From: Capronia americana
Taxonomy: Eukaryota > Ascomycota > Eurotiomycetes > Chaetothyriales > Herpotrichiellaceae
Length of the DNA stretch: 64,000 bases
Reading direction: 5' to 3'
Assembly: GCA_016110215.1 (NCBI GenBank)
Contig: JADWQD010000011.1
Coordinates: 868,001 to 932,000, forward strand
In this document: in pieces, positions 1-12,900 of the stretch
Numbering within the stretch: the stretch's first letter is position 1
Layout of the letters: each line of letters starts with the position of its first letter
The notes under the pieces: model-generated
What the model was told of the DNA's origin: nothing
What the model saw: only the letters and a program-made list of their open reading frames with translations
Database searches by the model: none
Program-made: the position numbers and the translations under genes

Positions 1-34
1 ATAAGCACAGTCCCACCCGTTGGATTGACAATCA

Positions 35-1078
35 TCACCCTTTATTCTGAGCGGGCGTCGATGCTATCGCTAGCACCACGACCAGACTCGCGATGATAAG
101 CGATCCTGTTATAAACGACACGGCGAAGATGCTACCCCGACTGGCAGGAAACTTGCCCCGTATGATCCAGTACTGAGACTCGAAGTAGCGGTGGAACCCA
201 ATAAAGAGAATCACTATGGAGATCGCGATAAAGGTCGCTCCAAGCGGTTTGCCCACATGCCGCATCCTTGTGGCGCTGCCTTCGGTGGCTGTAACAGTCT
301 TGCCGCTCCTTTCGCTGTCCGAGGCAGCGATGCCTCCGGCTTGGCGTGGTGACAGACCCGTCGGTGGCAGAAGAAGTATCTGATCCAGGAGCGTCGGTCC
401 CAGCGTCGGAGGAGGCATCGGAGCAGACATGGATGCGGCCACCTGTTGAAGGAAAGGTAGGAGCTCCGCTGGCACAGACTGTCCGATGAGCGGCGACAGA
501 GGTATCGTCTGCATAATGCTCGACGTCGACTGGCTCTGCCCCGACAACGAAGTGTTAAGGCGAAAGAGCTGGGTGATTGCTATGCCAATACTGGCGAATG
601 CTAGACTCGTCCTCAGCCACGCCAAAAAGGTCCTTTCCAGAGCCAAATGATCGCGAGCTACTGAGCCCTTGTTTTCTAGTGTGACTGAACCATATTTCTC
701 GGACGCGCTCTTGAACCACTCGGCCACCCGGTTTTTCTTCTTTGGGTCTTCCCCATCGCCGCTTCCGTTGCCGGTGTCGTCGGGGTTTACGAGAGTCGAG
801 GAGGAGGGCTCAACGGTCGAGCTAGCCGCAGTGCTCTGGGAATTGCTCTCATTGGTGGTATTGTAACGACGGTCGGTCTGACTCTCTGCCGTCCGAATTG
901 GAGTGGACTCGTCCGACTCGCTTTCACTCCGACGGTAGGACGACATTGGGGATTGAGAATGGACTTTGGTCCCTTGCGAGAAACGAACGCTAGACTGTCG
1001 ACGTGGTGGTGGTGGGATCGCAGACGGGGTGGAGGCGGACTGTTGAGTGCCATCACGGTTTTGATCCTGCATGGCCAT
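35..1078 (-). CDS. DUF202 domain membrane protein
   Basis: Single-exon gene for 347 residues. The first ~125 residues are low-complexity and rich in Ser, Pro and Glu and are probably disordered. A DUF202 domain follows, opening with the characteristic stretch LALERTFLAWLRTSLAFASI (about residues 145-165), which forms the first membrane helix. After a Pro/Leu-rich insertion come two more helices, around residues 275-295 and 315-340. DUF202 also occurs in vacuolar transporter chaperone (VTC) proteins, but no SPX or polyphosphate-polymerase domain is seen here, so this is a stand-alone fungal DUF202 protein; its molecular role is unknown. The ~60-residue insertion between helices 1 and 2 is longer than I expect for the bare domain and could hide an unspliced intron, though it stays open. 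It is transcribed away from the MFS gene to its right. Confidence 0.85.
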   Translation of the reverse strand: MAMQDQNRDGTQQSASTPSAIPPPPRRQSSVRFSQGTKVHSQSPMSSYRRSESESDESTPIRTAESQTDRRYNTTNESNSQSTAASSTVEPSSSTLVNPDDTGNGSGDGEDPKKKNRVAEWFKSASEKYGSVTLENKGSVARDHLALERTFLAWLRTSLAFASIGIAITQLFRLNTSLSGQSQSTSSIMQTIPLSPLIGQSVPAELLPFLQQVAASMSAPMPPPTLGPTLLDQILLLPPTGLSPRQAGGIAASDSERSGKTVTATEGSATRMRHVGKPLGATFIAISIVILFIGFHRYFESQYWIIRGKFPASRGSIFAVSFITGSLIIASLVVVLAIASTPAQNKG

Positions 1079-1735
1079 GACTATAGAGCTTGCTCAGACC
1101 AGTGTCAGCCACAATGCCCACTAGGGCCGACCAGAAGGCTCCGTATCGAGCTCCGGCAAGCATCGAAAGGAGATAGCGAGACGCAGTTCGATAACATCCG
1201 CGCGTTAGATCGTCGTTGAGAATGGATGTGGGACACTGATTGGGTAGATGGAGCGGTGATAGAAATCTGAACAGTGTCGTGCAAGAACCCAAGCTATGGC
1301 GTGATTGCAGAGGTACGCATTCTGTGTAATTAGCTTTGTACGGATTAGTGGAACGAGTTCCTGGCGAGCCAAGTACTGTCCTCGTAAAAAGCGGTGATGA
1401 AAAGTGCCGTACGAGTACCCCGAGGATAGATCGCAGGTACAGTGTTTAATTGCGGTGTACCTCGTACCTGAGAATGAAATCATCGAGACGTCAGCAACAG
1501 CTGAGATTGGTGAGTCCTCGCTGGCAGGCACGTCATTAGGGATGATGAGGCTGCCTAAATGGCGGGGAAGGCACTCAGCAAGCGAAGCCTCGTGCTTGAT
1601 GCGAATCAAGTGTCGGGGAAAGGTAGGCTGCCACAATGCCTGCCACCACTATTGTTTCGTTCTTAGGAAGGGCTTCGTCGCAGATGGTGAAGAGGAGCAT
1701 GTCACCAGGAATCCTTTTCACCACAAACAACCACC
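1079..1735. other. Divergent intergenic region
   Basis: Space between two divergently transcribed genes, presumably holding both promoters. The short open frames here show no recognisable protein and no splice-supported continuation. Confidence 0.6.
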
Positions 1736-3590
1736 ATGGCGGATGACGGGTCTGAAACCGCTGTACGGATAGGAAACTCGCGCGCTGGGTCGATGATCAG
1801 TGATTCCCCCGGCCAACCAACGGAACAACTCCAGGTCCAAGAGGCTGGCGAAGAACAAGTCCAATATCCTACAGGCCCGCAACTATGGCTCAACGCTGGT
1901 GCAATGATGCTGGTTTGTTTCTTGCACGGACTGGATCTGACTATTGTTGCTCCTACCGTACCATCCCTGACAAATGAGTTCAAGACCGTGGCCGATATAG
2001 GCTGGTACTCGGCCGTGTACGGTCTTGTGTTGAGCGCGACAAATTTCTTCTTTGGAAAGATGTACACTCTATTCGATCTCAAGAAAGTCTACATCGCCTC
2101 GGTGGCCACGTTTGAGCTGGGCTCCGTGATGTGTACCTTTGCACCCAGCTCGACCGCGTTCATCCTAGGCCGTGCCGTAGCTGGTATGCTGCTTCTAGAA
2201 CTCTACGTTTATGAAACGACACTTGCTGACGTCTGTTGGTATCACCAGGTCTTGGTGCAGGCGGTCAGGGTACGGTAGAGGAGGAATTTGATTCTTGATC
2301 ATCACGGCTCACAGCTTCTTTAGGCATCGGAGTCATGACTTTCATCCCACGATCGTTTCCGGTCGAAAAAAGGCCTATGGTGAATGGAATCATGGGGTTT
2401 GCTCAAAGCTTTGGTCTGGTCAGCGCACCCGCCATCGGAGGGGCCCTGATCGATGCATTTAGCTGGAGAGTGTGCTATGGTATCAATATCCCGCTTGGTG
2501 TCATCGCCATCGCCATTTCCGTCTTCTGGATGAAAGACCTGTTCCCCAACCCAGACCTCGAGCTCCCTCTCCGTGAGAAGATCAGACGTCTGGATCCAAT
2601 CGGCACCATGCTCGTCCTGCCTTGTGTAGTATGTCTGATGCTCGCACTGATCTGGGGAGGCACAAAATTCGCGTGGAATGACTGGAGAGTCATTTTACTT
2701 TTTGTCCTGTTCACGGTCCTGAGTGCTGGATTTGGATATGTCCAATATCGGCAGCAGGAAAAGGCTATATTACCGCCACGGATTATGAAGAATCGGACTG
2801 TGATTGCATGTGCTGTTTTCTCCTGCTGCACCAATGGCATTCTTGCAGTTACCGAATACTACATCGCAATTTATTTCCAGGGCGTCCAAGGGTACAGCGC
2901 CGCGAAGGCGGGCCTCTTAGGTCTGCCGATGATCGTTGGGCTCGCCGTCACTTCGCTGCTGGCTTCTGTCAGCATCGGCTGGGTTGGATATTATACACGT
3001 GAGTTCGCAACTGCACTTGCAGCTTTGGCTGACCTGCCCAGCATTTCTGTTTGCTACCAGCATCTTTGCACCAATCGCTTCCGGCCTGTTGACCACCTTG
3101 GATCTAGACGACAGTCCAGTTAAGGTTGCGGCCCTGCTGGGCTTCTTGGGTGTCGCTGTTGGCGTAAGTCCCTGTCATCCATTTGTCTACAATGGTACGG
3201 GCTAACGGAGATCCGCAGTTTGGGCTCCAGCAACCTTTCACGGCGGTAATGACGGTCTTGCCGCCAAAAGACATCTCCTTAGCAGTAGGCGTGCTTGCTT
3301 TTGGTGCTGGGCTGGGGTCGTCTGCATTCATCGCGACCTCTGCAACTCTCTTCCAGAACAGGCTGGTGGCCGAGATTGCTAAGCACTCTCCCGGGACCAA
3401 CACAACAATTCTGGAGAATCATGGTTTGTCTGATTTACGCAAAGTGTTAGGCCCGGATCGCTTGAAGGACGTGCTGTTTGGCTATAATGAAGCGGTCGTG
3501 CAAACCCTGTATCTCCCGCTTGGACTCGGACTGCTCACTATTGTCGGATCAATGCTGACAGAGGTCAAATCTGTTAAGAAGAAGGACTAG
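1736..3590 (+). CDS. MFS multidrug exporter, DHA2 (14-helix) type
   Basis: Proposed exons 1736-2183, 2249-2269, 2324-2998, 3042-3163 and 3219-3590, giving 545 residues. The second exon is only 21 bases but supplies LGAGGQG, completing the conserved helix-4 stretch GRAVAGLGAGGQGIGVMTF; the intron-3 join restores GYYTPFLFATSIFAP and the intron-4 join GVAVGFGLQQPF. The antiporter motif-C region (SAPAIGGALIDAFSWR) and the total helix count fit the drug:H+ antiporter 2 family, which exports toxic compounds or metabolites across the plasma membrane. The acidic/Gln-rich first ~45 residues are a cytoplasmic tail. No biosynthetic genes lie beside it, so the substrate cannot be inferred. The start is the first in-frame Met before the transmembrane core. 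Confidence 0.88.
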
Positions 3591-3667
3591 GACGATAGTA
3601 GCGGAGAAGGGTATGTCTGGGCATAATATGATCGCAAGCTCACGGTGACAGTGCTCGGAGTGGTCAG

Positions 3668-4297
3668 GTGTTCCTATATATCTACGCCGTCAGCCCAATG
3701 TTACCGCCGTCACACCGGAGCTCACGGACTTGCAGGCTATTCGACAAATATCCTGAAAGCCCGAGTCAACTCGATTCACGGGCTATCGTCACAATCGTTG
3801 CGGCATCGGAGACAGACGCGGATGCTGGCCTCTCTGGCAGTCGACGGTCCACCCACGCTGGGCGATTTGCTTTCTGCACAATCAACCCCGGTCCTTTTCT
3901 CGATCCTCAGCACGTCGTCGGTGACTATGCATATGAGGAGAGAACCTGGACTTACCAAGAGAAGACCCTGTCTTTTCGTAGTCTTCTCTTTCTGGAGGAG
4001 CAGGTCATGTTCTGTTTATCGCAGCTGCAGAAAGAGAGAGTCACGAGCTCCCGACATTATTGCATCCTGATCTTTCCACCGGATCATCGCTCAGATCATT
4101 TCAACATCGCCTTACGTCTTCGCTTGATCGCTCGAAAGATTGTACACTGCGTCGATTGTCCCGCTGCGACCACGTCCGAGCCGAATCATTTGAATAGGAA
4201 AAGGACAGTCCCTCATATGTCTTGCATCCCCTTGAGGACCATCTATGCGATTACTCTCGAAGACTGCTCTCGTTCGACGAAGAAATCACCGGGTTGA
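3668..4297 (+). pseudogene. Remnant of a HET-domain (heterokaryon incompatibility) gene
   Basis: An open frame reads through a stretch resembling the middle of a HET domain. Around 3780-3840 it has IVTIVAASETDADAGLSGSR, the usual HET pattern being a hydrophobic run then AA..DANAGLPG. Around 3910-4025 it has ERTWTYQEKTLSFRSLLFLE followed by EQVMF, matching the HET signature of an R-WT-QE-LS-R-L-F-EQV arrangement. The N-terminal part of the domain, a credible start codon and any C-terminal region are absent, and the flanks are not coding-like. HET proteins trigger cell death on fusion of incompatible hyphae and are often lost or decayed. I read this as a broken copy; a highly divergent spliced gene is less likely. 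Confidence 0.55.
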
Positions 4298-5877
4298 AAG
4301 ATGCTTGGGCGGCCTCCCACCAATCCTTCGACGACCGCTGACTCGCGCAACTAGATCGCATCCTTCGGATCAACCATCATCCACACTCGTTACCAGGCCT
4401 GTCGAGGACAACACCAGCAATGGGTGTGACCAAGCCATATCTAACACTCCAGGGACCAAACTATTCCAGCGAAATAACAGAGAACAAGGCTTCGTGGCTA
4501 GGGATTCTTCTGGGCAAGAGCAAGTCCCGAGGATCCCAGGGACGAACGAGCGTAGCTGCTCGTGGTCGCGAAAAGAAAACAAACCCCAAGACGAGTGAGT
4601 ACGTTGAGCGTGTTGGAGTTTGGATGACGCGAAAAGCCAACCTACCGGCACGAAATCGCGAGATGTCTTATGTGATTTTTAGGTACGACAGTGGTAGGAA
4701 GTAAGTCGGAGGACTACAAAGAAGCCGGTTAGCGACAACGACAAAGGTCTAGATATGTACCGAGTACGAGGTACTACCTTTTGACCTAAATGTGCAACGC
4801 TATGTAGCTATGTACTGTGTAGCACACCACCACGGAAAAGCGAAGCGAAGACTTTTCTTTACCAGATGCACCGTTGGGGCTTGCTAAATGAATATATCTG
4901 TATAGGGTCCATTGCCGAGTCCAGCTTTCAGTCAGGCAAAGTTCTAAAGGAAATATTGATTGCTACGTGTATGTATGAGAGAGAGAGAGAGAGGGAGAGA
5001 GAGAATGTGGCACTGTACTCCGCATGTTAGACATGAAGCGAGCGAGCGTAGGGCATGGGGCATGGAGTATAGAGTATAGAGTACAGTGCCCAGAGTGTTG
5101 TTTTCATCTCGCCCATACTGCGTGCTGCGTGCTGCCTGTGTCACTATGTACTAAGCAAAGGGAACTTCAGCAACTTGAATTGCCTCGTCACCTTCGCCCC
5201 TGTTGCCCGTAACACTATGCAAAGGAATCTTTAGTAACTTGGATCCCCCTCGCCTCGCGCAGTGTCATGTCTCGCATGCCAGTCTCGACGATAATTGATT
5301 CAACGTGGGTTCACACGAAGGACAAGAAGAAGGAAAGAGAGCTCTTTGGTATCACACTGTCCGGCATTGATGATTTGAGTACCTCGGACTCGGTATGGCG
5401 GTGACGAGTATTGCTTCGGTGGTCGAGAAAAACAGATAGTGGTCAACTTCCCTCCTACGATGTGTGTGACACGACACCCAACGAACAGATCATCTCCATT
5501 TAAATGTCCAATGCTCGACGACCGGGATCAATACCATTTGCCTTTGGGAGTTGCGCAAATAACCAAACCGGTTGAGATCCAACATTTCGGAAAAGACTGT
5601 CTTGGTTCTGTCGAGACCCTTTGTGAGATGTATAACAGGAGCACTTGCGTCCCTTTTCCAAGTGTCTTTCACTATCCAAACCCGTTGTCCTGACCACACA
5701 CACACAAATCGAGAAAGACATCGTCCACCGCCACCGGTGCTCAGGTTCCACCATGCTCCCCAGCCTCTAACGAATACAATGCTCAAAGGAAAACCTGACG
5801 TCAACGCCGGCTTGATGGTATGCGACGAGAAAGCAATGAGATCGTGACATATACAGGTGTTGTTGTCAAGGGTCATC
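4298..5877. other. Gene-free stretch
   Basis: No supportable gene. It contains a GA microsatellite and the 3' flank of the SUN-family gene. Short open frames around 4420-4700 have no recognisable content. Confidence 0.5.
4977..5004. repeat. GA dinucleotide microsatellite
   Basis: About 14 GA units with one interruption (GGG), seen directly in the sequence. Confidence 0.95.
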
Positions 5878-7257
5878 TTAGTCCGAGATGACATAGGTTG
5901 CAGTTCCGGAGATGATAGATACCTAAAAAAAAACCATATTAGCATCAGGTTCAAACAACAGGCTGGACAGAGCGGGGATACTTACAGTACATCCTTGTGA
6001 GTTACATCCGTTGGCGCCGCAGTACTGCCCGTTGGAGTATTTGCAAGACCCGGACAAGTTGCCCTTCAACTCCACAGTGCCTTGATATTGCGCGTTGGTC
6101 GTGGGAGAGTTCTGGAAGATCGACAACCAGGTGATACCGCCCTTGGCCCCCACGCCGAAATTGATCGGGGCGTAGTTGCCGACATTTCCACCTGGCGTAC
6201 CCCATTGGCAACCCACCGAAGCTGGCGTTCCGATGGGATTCAAGTAGTACTGGGCAGAAGTCGACTGTCCTTGCCATTGGTAGTACGAGCCGGCATCCGG
6301 GACGGTCAGTTGCTCTGTCTCGCCGGGCTGAAGTTCGACAGGGATCGTCTCGGATTCAGTGCCAGGGTAGTCTGTGCGGCAAATGGCGACGACTGCATCG
6401 GCGCTGTTGGTCGCTTGGACGCCCCCAACACCAGGAATGCAGAGGTTGGTCGAGAGGCCAGGGTTGGTCAAATGGAGCTTCCCGTTACTGCATTGCAGAC
6501 CACCGACGGATTGACCGGTCGCACCCTGGGTCGACGGCCACTGGGACTTTTGGTAGCCGGGAGGGCAGGCGTACGAGCACATCATCCCTTCGGAGCAAGA
6601 CTCGCCCGAAATGCCCGTGACAATGTGGTTGACGAATCCGCCCGCGATCGAAACTGCTTGCAGGCCCGACCATCCAGCCATGCCCAAATAGTCGAGCGCC
6701 ACGGCACCATATTGCGAGGGGAAGGTGTCACAGTCAAGCTGACCATCAGGGAATGCCGAGTCAACACCACTGCCGCCAGAAGAATAAGAAGGAGCGGAGG
6801 AAGATTGAGCAGGCGCCGAGCTAGGGCCGGAGTCGCTTGGGCTTGACCAAGCGGGTGAGGATGCCGTTTGGTAGAACTCGGCCGCGGACGGGGACGAGAC
6901 CGCGGGAGCTGACGAGGTGGTGCTGCTGCTCGACGGAGCCGTACTCGACTCTGTAGAGGTTGTTGTGGGGGCAGACCAGGTGCTGCTGGTGGACGGCGTC
7001 TGAGAGCAGACACCGGGATCCTGCCCATCCACAAACTTCAACTCGTTATCCTGCAGCCCTTCACACACCTCTTCAGCGGTGAGCTCCTTTCCATTGAGCA
7101 TGTACACATAGTCGGTCGGGCCTGGCGCCCAGGCTGTTTTGGTGACGTCGCGCTCGTTCAAGTTGTGGTCGTGGAAGCGTCGATGCTTGTGGACGTGAGG
7201 TTGGGCGAGAACCGCCGTGGCGGTGACTGCCGTCAAGGCGACCGAAGTGATTCTCAT
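5878..7257 (-). CDS. SUN-family secreted cell-wall protein (GH132-type)
   Basis: Two exons, 5986-7257 and 5878-5922, 438 residues. A signal peptide (about residues 1-18, cleaving before QPHVHKH) is followed by a His-rich segment, a Ser/Thr/Pro-rich linker (about 90-170) likely to be O-glycosylated, and the SUN domain (about 175-438), starting at FPDGQLDCDTFPSQYGA with many conserved cysteines. The small last intron has a GTAAGT donor and a T-rich acceptor; removing it replaces a nonsense tail with VSIISGTATYVISD, the typical SUN-family ending, which supports the splice. Yeast relatives Sim1, Uth1, Nca3 and Sun4 act in cell-wall remodelling and septation; beta-glucosidase or beta-1,3-glucanase activity has been reported for the family. 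Probably secreted or wall-bound. Confidence 0.93.
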
Positions 7258-9911
7258 GTCGACTGTGGTGCGAGTGTCGTAACAATAATACGCGGCAGCC
7301 TCTCAAAGACTGGCAGTCGGCCGGTTGGAAACGAGTGTATAAGTTAGGTGACGCTGAAGGATACGAGGCTCGTCAAATCTGTGAAGCACGGCCAGCGCGC
7401 GTTAGCTTTCTTGTCGATCTCAATGACGAACTCCCAGTGAAAGATGGGAACAAAGCAAGGGTAGCGTGAGGCCGTTCGCAGGGTCAGGTGGGCGTACAAA
7501 GCCAGAGACTCATATGATCAGCGCTGGAATGCTAGGACGCGGTGGCTCGAGTGCTCGCTCTCAAGGGAGGGAGTTTGGCGTAAAGGGGTGTTGAAAGGAG
7601 TGAACGAGAGAAAAGTCTCTCTGGTAAAGAACGTGAAGCCAACAGCGGGCAAAAGAGAGTCAGGGTAGAGGTGAACTGAAATGCAGTGTTCAGTCTGTTC
7701 TGCAATGGAATGAGATGGTTATGCAAAGGGAAATGGAAAGGAGAGTCGACGAGGCACATTTCTGGGCGCCGGGAGCTGGCCATTCTTTGTGCCCCAGTTG
7801 GCTTAGCATTTCAGGAACAGGCCTAGCATCAATGGCCCGCGCTGCACGACAAAGAAATTGCTGCTCCACAAGCGGCGCCTTCGATCGGCCGCTAACCAGC
7901 CTACTTGGCCAACTTCGTTTGTCCCAGATTTCCAACGCCTCTGTCATTGGCCCTCCCGGCCCTCAAACAAACAAGTCTGAGGACAAAGCGACGACCGTCG
8001 AGCAACCGAATACCACCGGCATGGGGAGTGGCATCTACCGTTAAGATGAAGCGGGCAAGCGAAAGTGATAACGACCGACGACGACGACTGCGGAGGTGAC
8101 GAAAGCATCTAATCAGAAGCATATGCCGAGTATGGGGCAGACCAAGGGGTTTGATAAGAGGCCACGCAAACCACCACGAATGCAGCTTGCTTGGTCCGGA
8201 AGACTGGACACTCGCAAATTTCCTCTCTGGAAAGCAATCAGCGTCACCACAATCTGGCATGGGAGCATCATGACAGCTTGTTGAAGCTCAAATCCTGAAA
8301 TAGCGGGACATTGGTTGCTGGTGACTGCCTATCGTGGGTTGAAGCGCCGGATCGAAATCACGACCAACTTTCAAGATGGAGTTTTACGTGAGGTGTCCGA
8401 ACATCTGTCTGGGATGATCAGCCTCCTTACGATGAATGAAGCCATCCAGCAGGTTCAGACAATGAACACGGCGTTTGGTCTTCGCTCAAGTGTCGCTGTA
8501 ATGCTGAGAAGAGAATGCGACATCAACGAGAAGTTTGAATCATACTGTGGGTAGCACCAAAGACTGCATGCCCTTCCCTGCAAGGGCAGCCATGGTCACT
8601 GGACGCTGAACCAACACCGACAATTGACTAGTTTGTGCTTCCTTGCAGCGGTACGCACCACAAACGGGTCGAAATGACGCTGAAACACCACCTGATGATT
8701 GCTCGTGCACCAGAACGCGCGCGACCGCGCACAGCAGCAAACGCAATGACAGATTTTGACGACGCGTCGGTGCACTGGCATTACCGTTCTCAACCCAGCA
8801 AACCATGAATGGGAACGGATGACGACCTTCAAGCCACCAATACGTACTTCCCGTAAATTCTCTTCTGGAACCAGCGGGGGGGAACTCAAGGCTACACAGT
8901 ACAGTGAGTGAGGGCTGTGTCAACTTGATTCTCTCGGCAAACTCTACTGGCTGCGTCAAGATAAATTGAGGAACGATTTGGCGGTTACGTTATCGCCTGT
9001 CGTCCAACCACAGCCGCAGATTGCACAACCTTAAGCGACGCCCGCTGGGTCGCAATCGGCCCCAATTTGACCAGCCATGCCTGAGGTGTCTGTTTCACCT
9101 TTTCTAGGCGTTTATCGTCCTGCAATTTGGGATGCAGCTGCAAGCACTTTACTTTAGAATTTTTCATGTGCGCGTACGAGTAGCATCATGTCATGACTCG
9201 CACAGGCACCCCTCCCCCCCTCCCGGAACACGAGCGCCAAGATTTCTACGTATCGAGAGAAAAGGATGTGGCTGGGGCGGGCTTACTTAAGGGGAAGGAA
9301 TGCCAAGCAGCAAGTGGGCAGATCCCGATGACTTGCAGGACCCGAAAAATCTTCCGAGCCACAGCCACATGAGCGTCTGACTTTGACGAGTACGTACCGA
9401 GTACGAGAAACTTGCCGATGATGATGACACCACCACACGCTACTCGTGTTCTGCTACGCGTCTGATCCTCTCTGATGATACTACTACTCGTAGAAGAGCT
9501 CATCCGCACCCGCAACCTTGCGCTCTGGCCTTGACAGAAGCAATGACCAGTCTGTCTACCCAGCGTTCGGTGACGTTGCTGGGAGTCTCGTGTGACGAAC
9601 GCCCGAGCAACCGCAGATTGATTGGCAGGCTATTAAACAGCTCATGATTGGTCTTTTGCCTTTCTTTGTCTTTGGAGGCCGTTTGCCTGTCCTTGCTGAG
9701 GTCTATGAAGAAAGGATGTTCGAACACCGTTTGTCTGTTGCGGGCTTACCGCCTTAACAGCTCTAGGCGGGCCGCACGTAATGGTTGGTCGACGACGCAA
9801 CAAGGCTTGCCATAGTGGAATTCGTCTGTCTGCGTCTTCCTCACACCCACCTACAGTATGGCGTCGTCAGCCGCTGGTAAGGCCACTGACTGAGACTCTC
9901 CCTCTATGGAG
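7258..9911. other. Long gene-free stretch upstream of the SUN-family gene
   Basis: About 2.65 kb with no credible gene on either strand; open frames are short and overlap one another. It contains the SUN gene promoter and 3' flank of the beta-galactosidase gene. A long 5' leader for the SUN gene is possible. Confidence 0.5.
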
Positions 9912-12900
9912 CTACAACACTTCCAGCGTCAAAGTCCACTCCCTCTCTCGGGTCAAGACCTGGTCCTTCTCCTCCGTGCCAGGACCACACGCCCCGGTTC
10001 CCACGCCTGCAACATCCGCATCGACCCTCCAGAGGGCGCCTTTCCGGCGGTTCCCCTGCTCGAGGAAGTCGCATGGGTGGTGCGCCGTTTCGAAGGTATA
10101 CGCATCGTACAGTTGCGTCGAAAACTGCATGGTGGGACGGTCTGTGGCGTCTGGGCCGGGGGTGTAGCTTGCTCGTAGGACCGGTACTGGAGGTGATTGT
10201 GATTGTGATTGTGATGCCGTCAAATTTGGGCATGTGAGATCGCCGCTGTCTTCCCCAGCAATAGCGCCGGTACCACCACTCGGGTCAGAATCCTTCTTCG
10301 AATCACGGGGCGTAGAAGCTGAAACACAACACCATCGCGCGTCACTCCGGTTTCCGTTCTCCTGGGGAACATCATACCGCTGTTGCATGTCTGCGATGCT
10401 GCTCGACCAGATCCCCACGCGCTGGGAGAGGTATTTGTCATTGTAGCTCTCGAGGGGCCCGCGCCCGAACCATTTGACGTGCGTATAGGAAGGGGAGAGT
10501 TGGATGCTGTGTCCTATCCGTGGCAGGTTGGGTGGGTACGTGCCGTGGGGGTGGATATGGGTATGGATCTTCATGACAATCCGTGAGTTGGACACGTTGT
10601 TGCTGGAGGAGAAGGAGGAGGATCGTTGCTGCGCCGTGTGGAACGTGTACGTCGTGGTGGTGTCGAAGTGCCAGGCTAGACTGGGTGGTGCGAGGGCATG
10701 TTCCGTGCGGATTGTTATCGTCGTGGCTTTGGTCGTAACGTTATCTGCAGTGATTGATGTCGAATTCCCGTCCGTGTACGCTGCTGCACTCTTTAAGCGG
10801 CTCGTCATTAGGTGCAGTCCGTAGTGTTTCCACTGGCCTGTCTGCCATGCCGTATCGTTGTCCGTGGGGGGTCGCCAGAAGTCCAATGCGAAGAGCGGAG
10901 ACGGGGAGGCGGGATTGTGGCTTGCAACGCGCGTGTCGACTAGGAGGGGGTGGTTGTTGTGCGTGAAGGAGGAGATGTGGCCCCTGATGCGGTCAAATGT
11001 TATCCTCGTGGATGGAGTGGTGATGGAAAAGGCCAGACAACTTGTCGCAAGGGCGAGCGAGGATGACGACGACGAGTCGACTGCCGATTGTGGAGTTTGG
11101 TCTTGGGAGGGGTCGCCGGTGCGTGCTTTCGACAGCTGGATCTGATACCACGCAATCGTATGCCCCGCTCGCGCCCATGGCTTGTCTTCCCTCTGGCGGA
11201 AAGTAACCAGTAACCAGCAGTTGTCGGTATCGCTGTCGTTGTTCTTGAACTTGAGGACCTCGTCTTCCGGTAACTGTACCCTGCCTTCCTTGCCTGGCTG
11301 GATTGAAGGGAGTATCAGCTCACCGGCTGAGAGTAGCCGAGACCTACTAGTAAGCCTGGTTAGCGAAGCGGTCTTCCGAATTAGGCACGGCTCGAAAGCG
11401 AAACGTACTCTTGTCCAAGACTCTGGACAGTGAATTCTGCCTTGACATGTTCCAGGCCGACGAAAACGTAATGGTTTCGCAGGACAAGCTCGTCCCTGTC
11501 GAGCCTCGCCGCAATCGGTTCAAAGACCTTTTTCAACTCGACCAGACCTCGCGTGGGCGTATGGTCACTGTGGCACAGTCCGTCCATGACGAATGTCCCG
11601 TCATTAGGCACGTCGCCGAAGTCTCCTCCGTAGGCATAGTATTTCTTGCCATCCGAATCTTCCTTCCACAGACCGTGGTTGGCCCATTCCCAGATGAAAC
11701 CCCCTTGGAGGCGCCTGTGGGTGCGGAACAAGTCTTGGTAGGTCTGCAGGAGGCCTGGTCCGTTCCCCATGGCATGGGCGTATTCGCAGAGAATGATGGG
11801 TTTCGTGAACTTGTCGCCCTCGGCTTCAGCTTTTCTTTTCAGGTCTGCTGGAGACGTATACATGTGGGAGATCATGTCTGTGGTGTGAGCTTGGCCGTCT
11901 GGCTCGTAATGTATCAGACGACCTGGATCTCGTTGCTTTGCCCACTTCGACATCGCAGCGTGATTGCGGCCGTAGAAGGCTTCATTCCCAAGAGACCAGA
12001 TGATGACGCTCGGATGATTCTTGTCCCGCTCAACGAGCTGGTGCATCCGGTCGAGGTAGGCAGATTCCCAGTCTGGGTTATCGGACGTGTAGCCGGCCGC
12101 GTCCTTGGATGTGCGCGCCACCTTCTCGTCATAGCTCAGGCCTTCGAGGTTGAGGTTGACGGCTGCTGCGGCGTCAAAGCCATGGCACTCAAGATCTGCC
12201 TCGTCAATAACCCAGAGACCCAGTTCATCACAGAGGCCCGGTAAACTGGGATGGGAGGGGTAGTGCGAGCATCGCACTGCGTTGATATTGTGTGCTTTCA
12301 TCTGCAGCAGGTCACGCCGGACCCAGTCGAGCGATATAGCGCGCCCCAGGCGGGGGTGGTTGTCGTGACGGTTAGACCCTTGGAAGAGTATTCGCTTGCC
12401 GTTCACGCAGATATTACCGTTCCTCAGCTCGACAGCGCGGAAACCAACGCGTTGCCGGATGGTCTGGATCGGATTACTCCCACGATGGCCCGAAACGAGG
12501 GAGGTCTCCAGTTGGTACAGATACGGCGTCTCTGCAGTCCATTTATGCGGATTGTCGACTTTGATTGAGTGATCGTATCTGGCAGTCTTCGCCGGAACTT
12601 CTATGCGCTCGTCCTTGTGAACGATATTGCCTTCGCTGTCCTTTAGCTCAAAGGATATGAGGCTGTTGTCCAAGAGGGCGAGGTCGAGGTTGATATTGAG
12701 CTCCGCACTCTCGTAATTCTCGTCCGAAAGCGTTTTGACGAAGAAATCGTCAATACGAGCCCGACCGGGGAACGCAATAAGGTGCACATCGCGAAAGATG
12801 CCCGAAAGCCACCATTGGTCTTGATCTTCGATATAGCTTCCCGAACACCATTGAAGCACCTGCACAGCGACATAGTTGGCCTTGTCCCGAAGCACGAATT

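Noticed and set aside
6082..6846. 254-codon plus-strand open frame
   Set aside because: Antisense to the SUN domain.
11411..12244. 277-codon plus-strand open frame
   Set aside because: Antisense to the conserved catalytic region of the beta-galactosidase; no recognisable protein.
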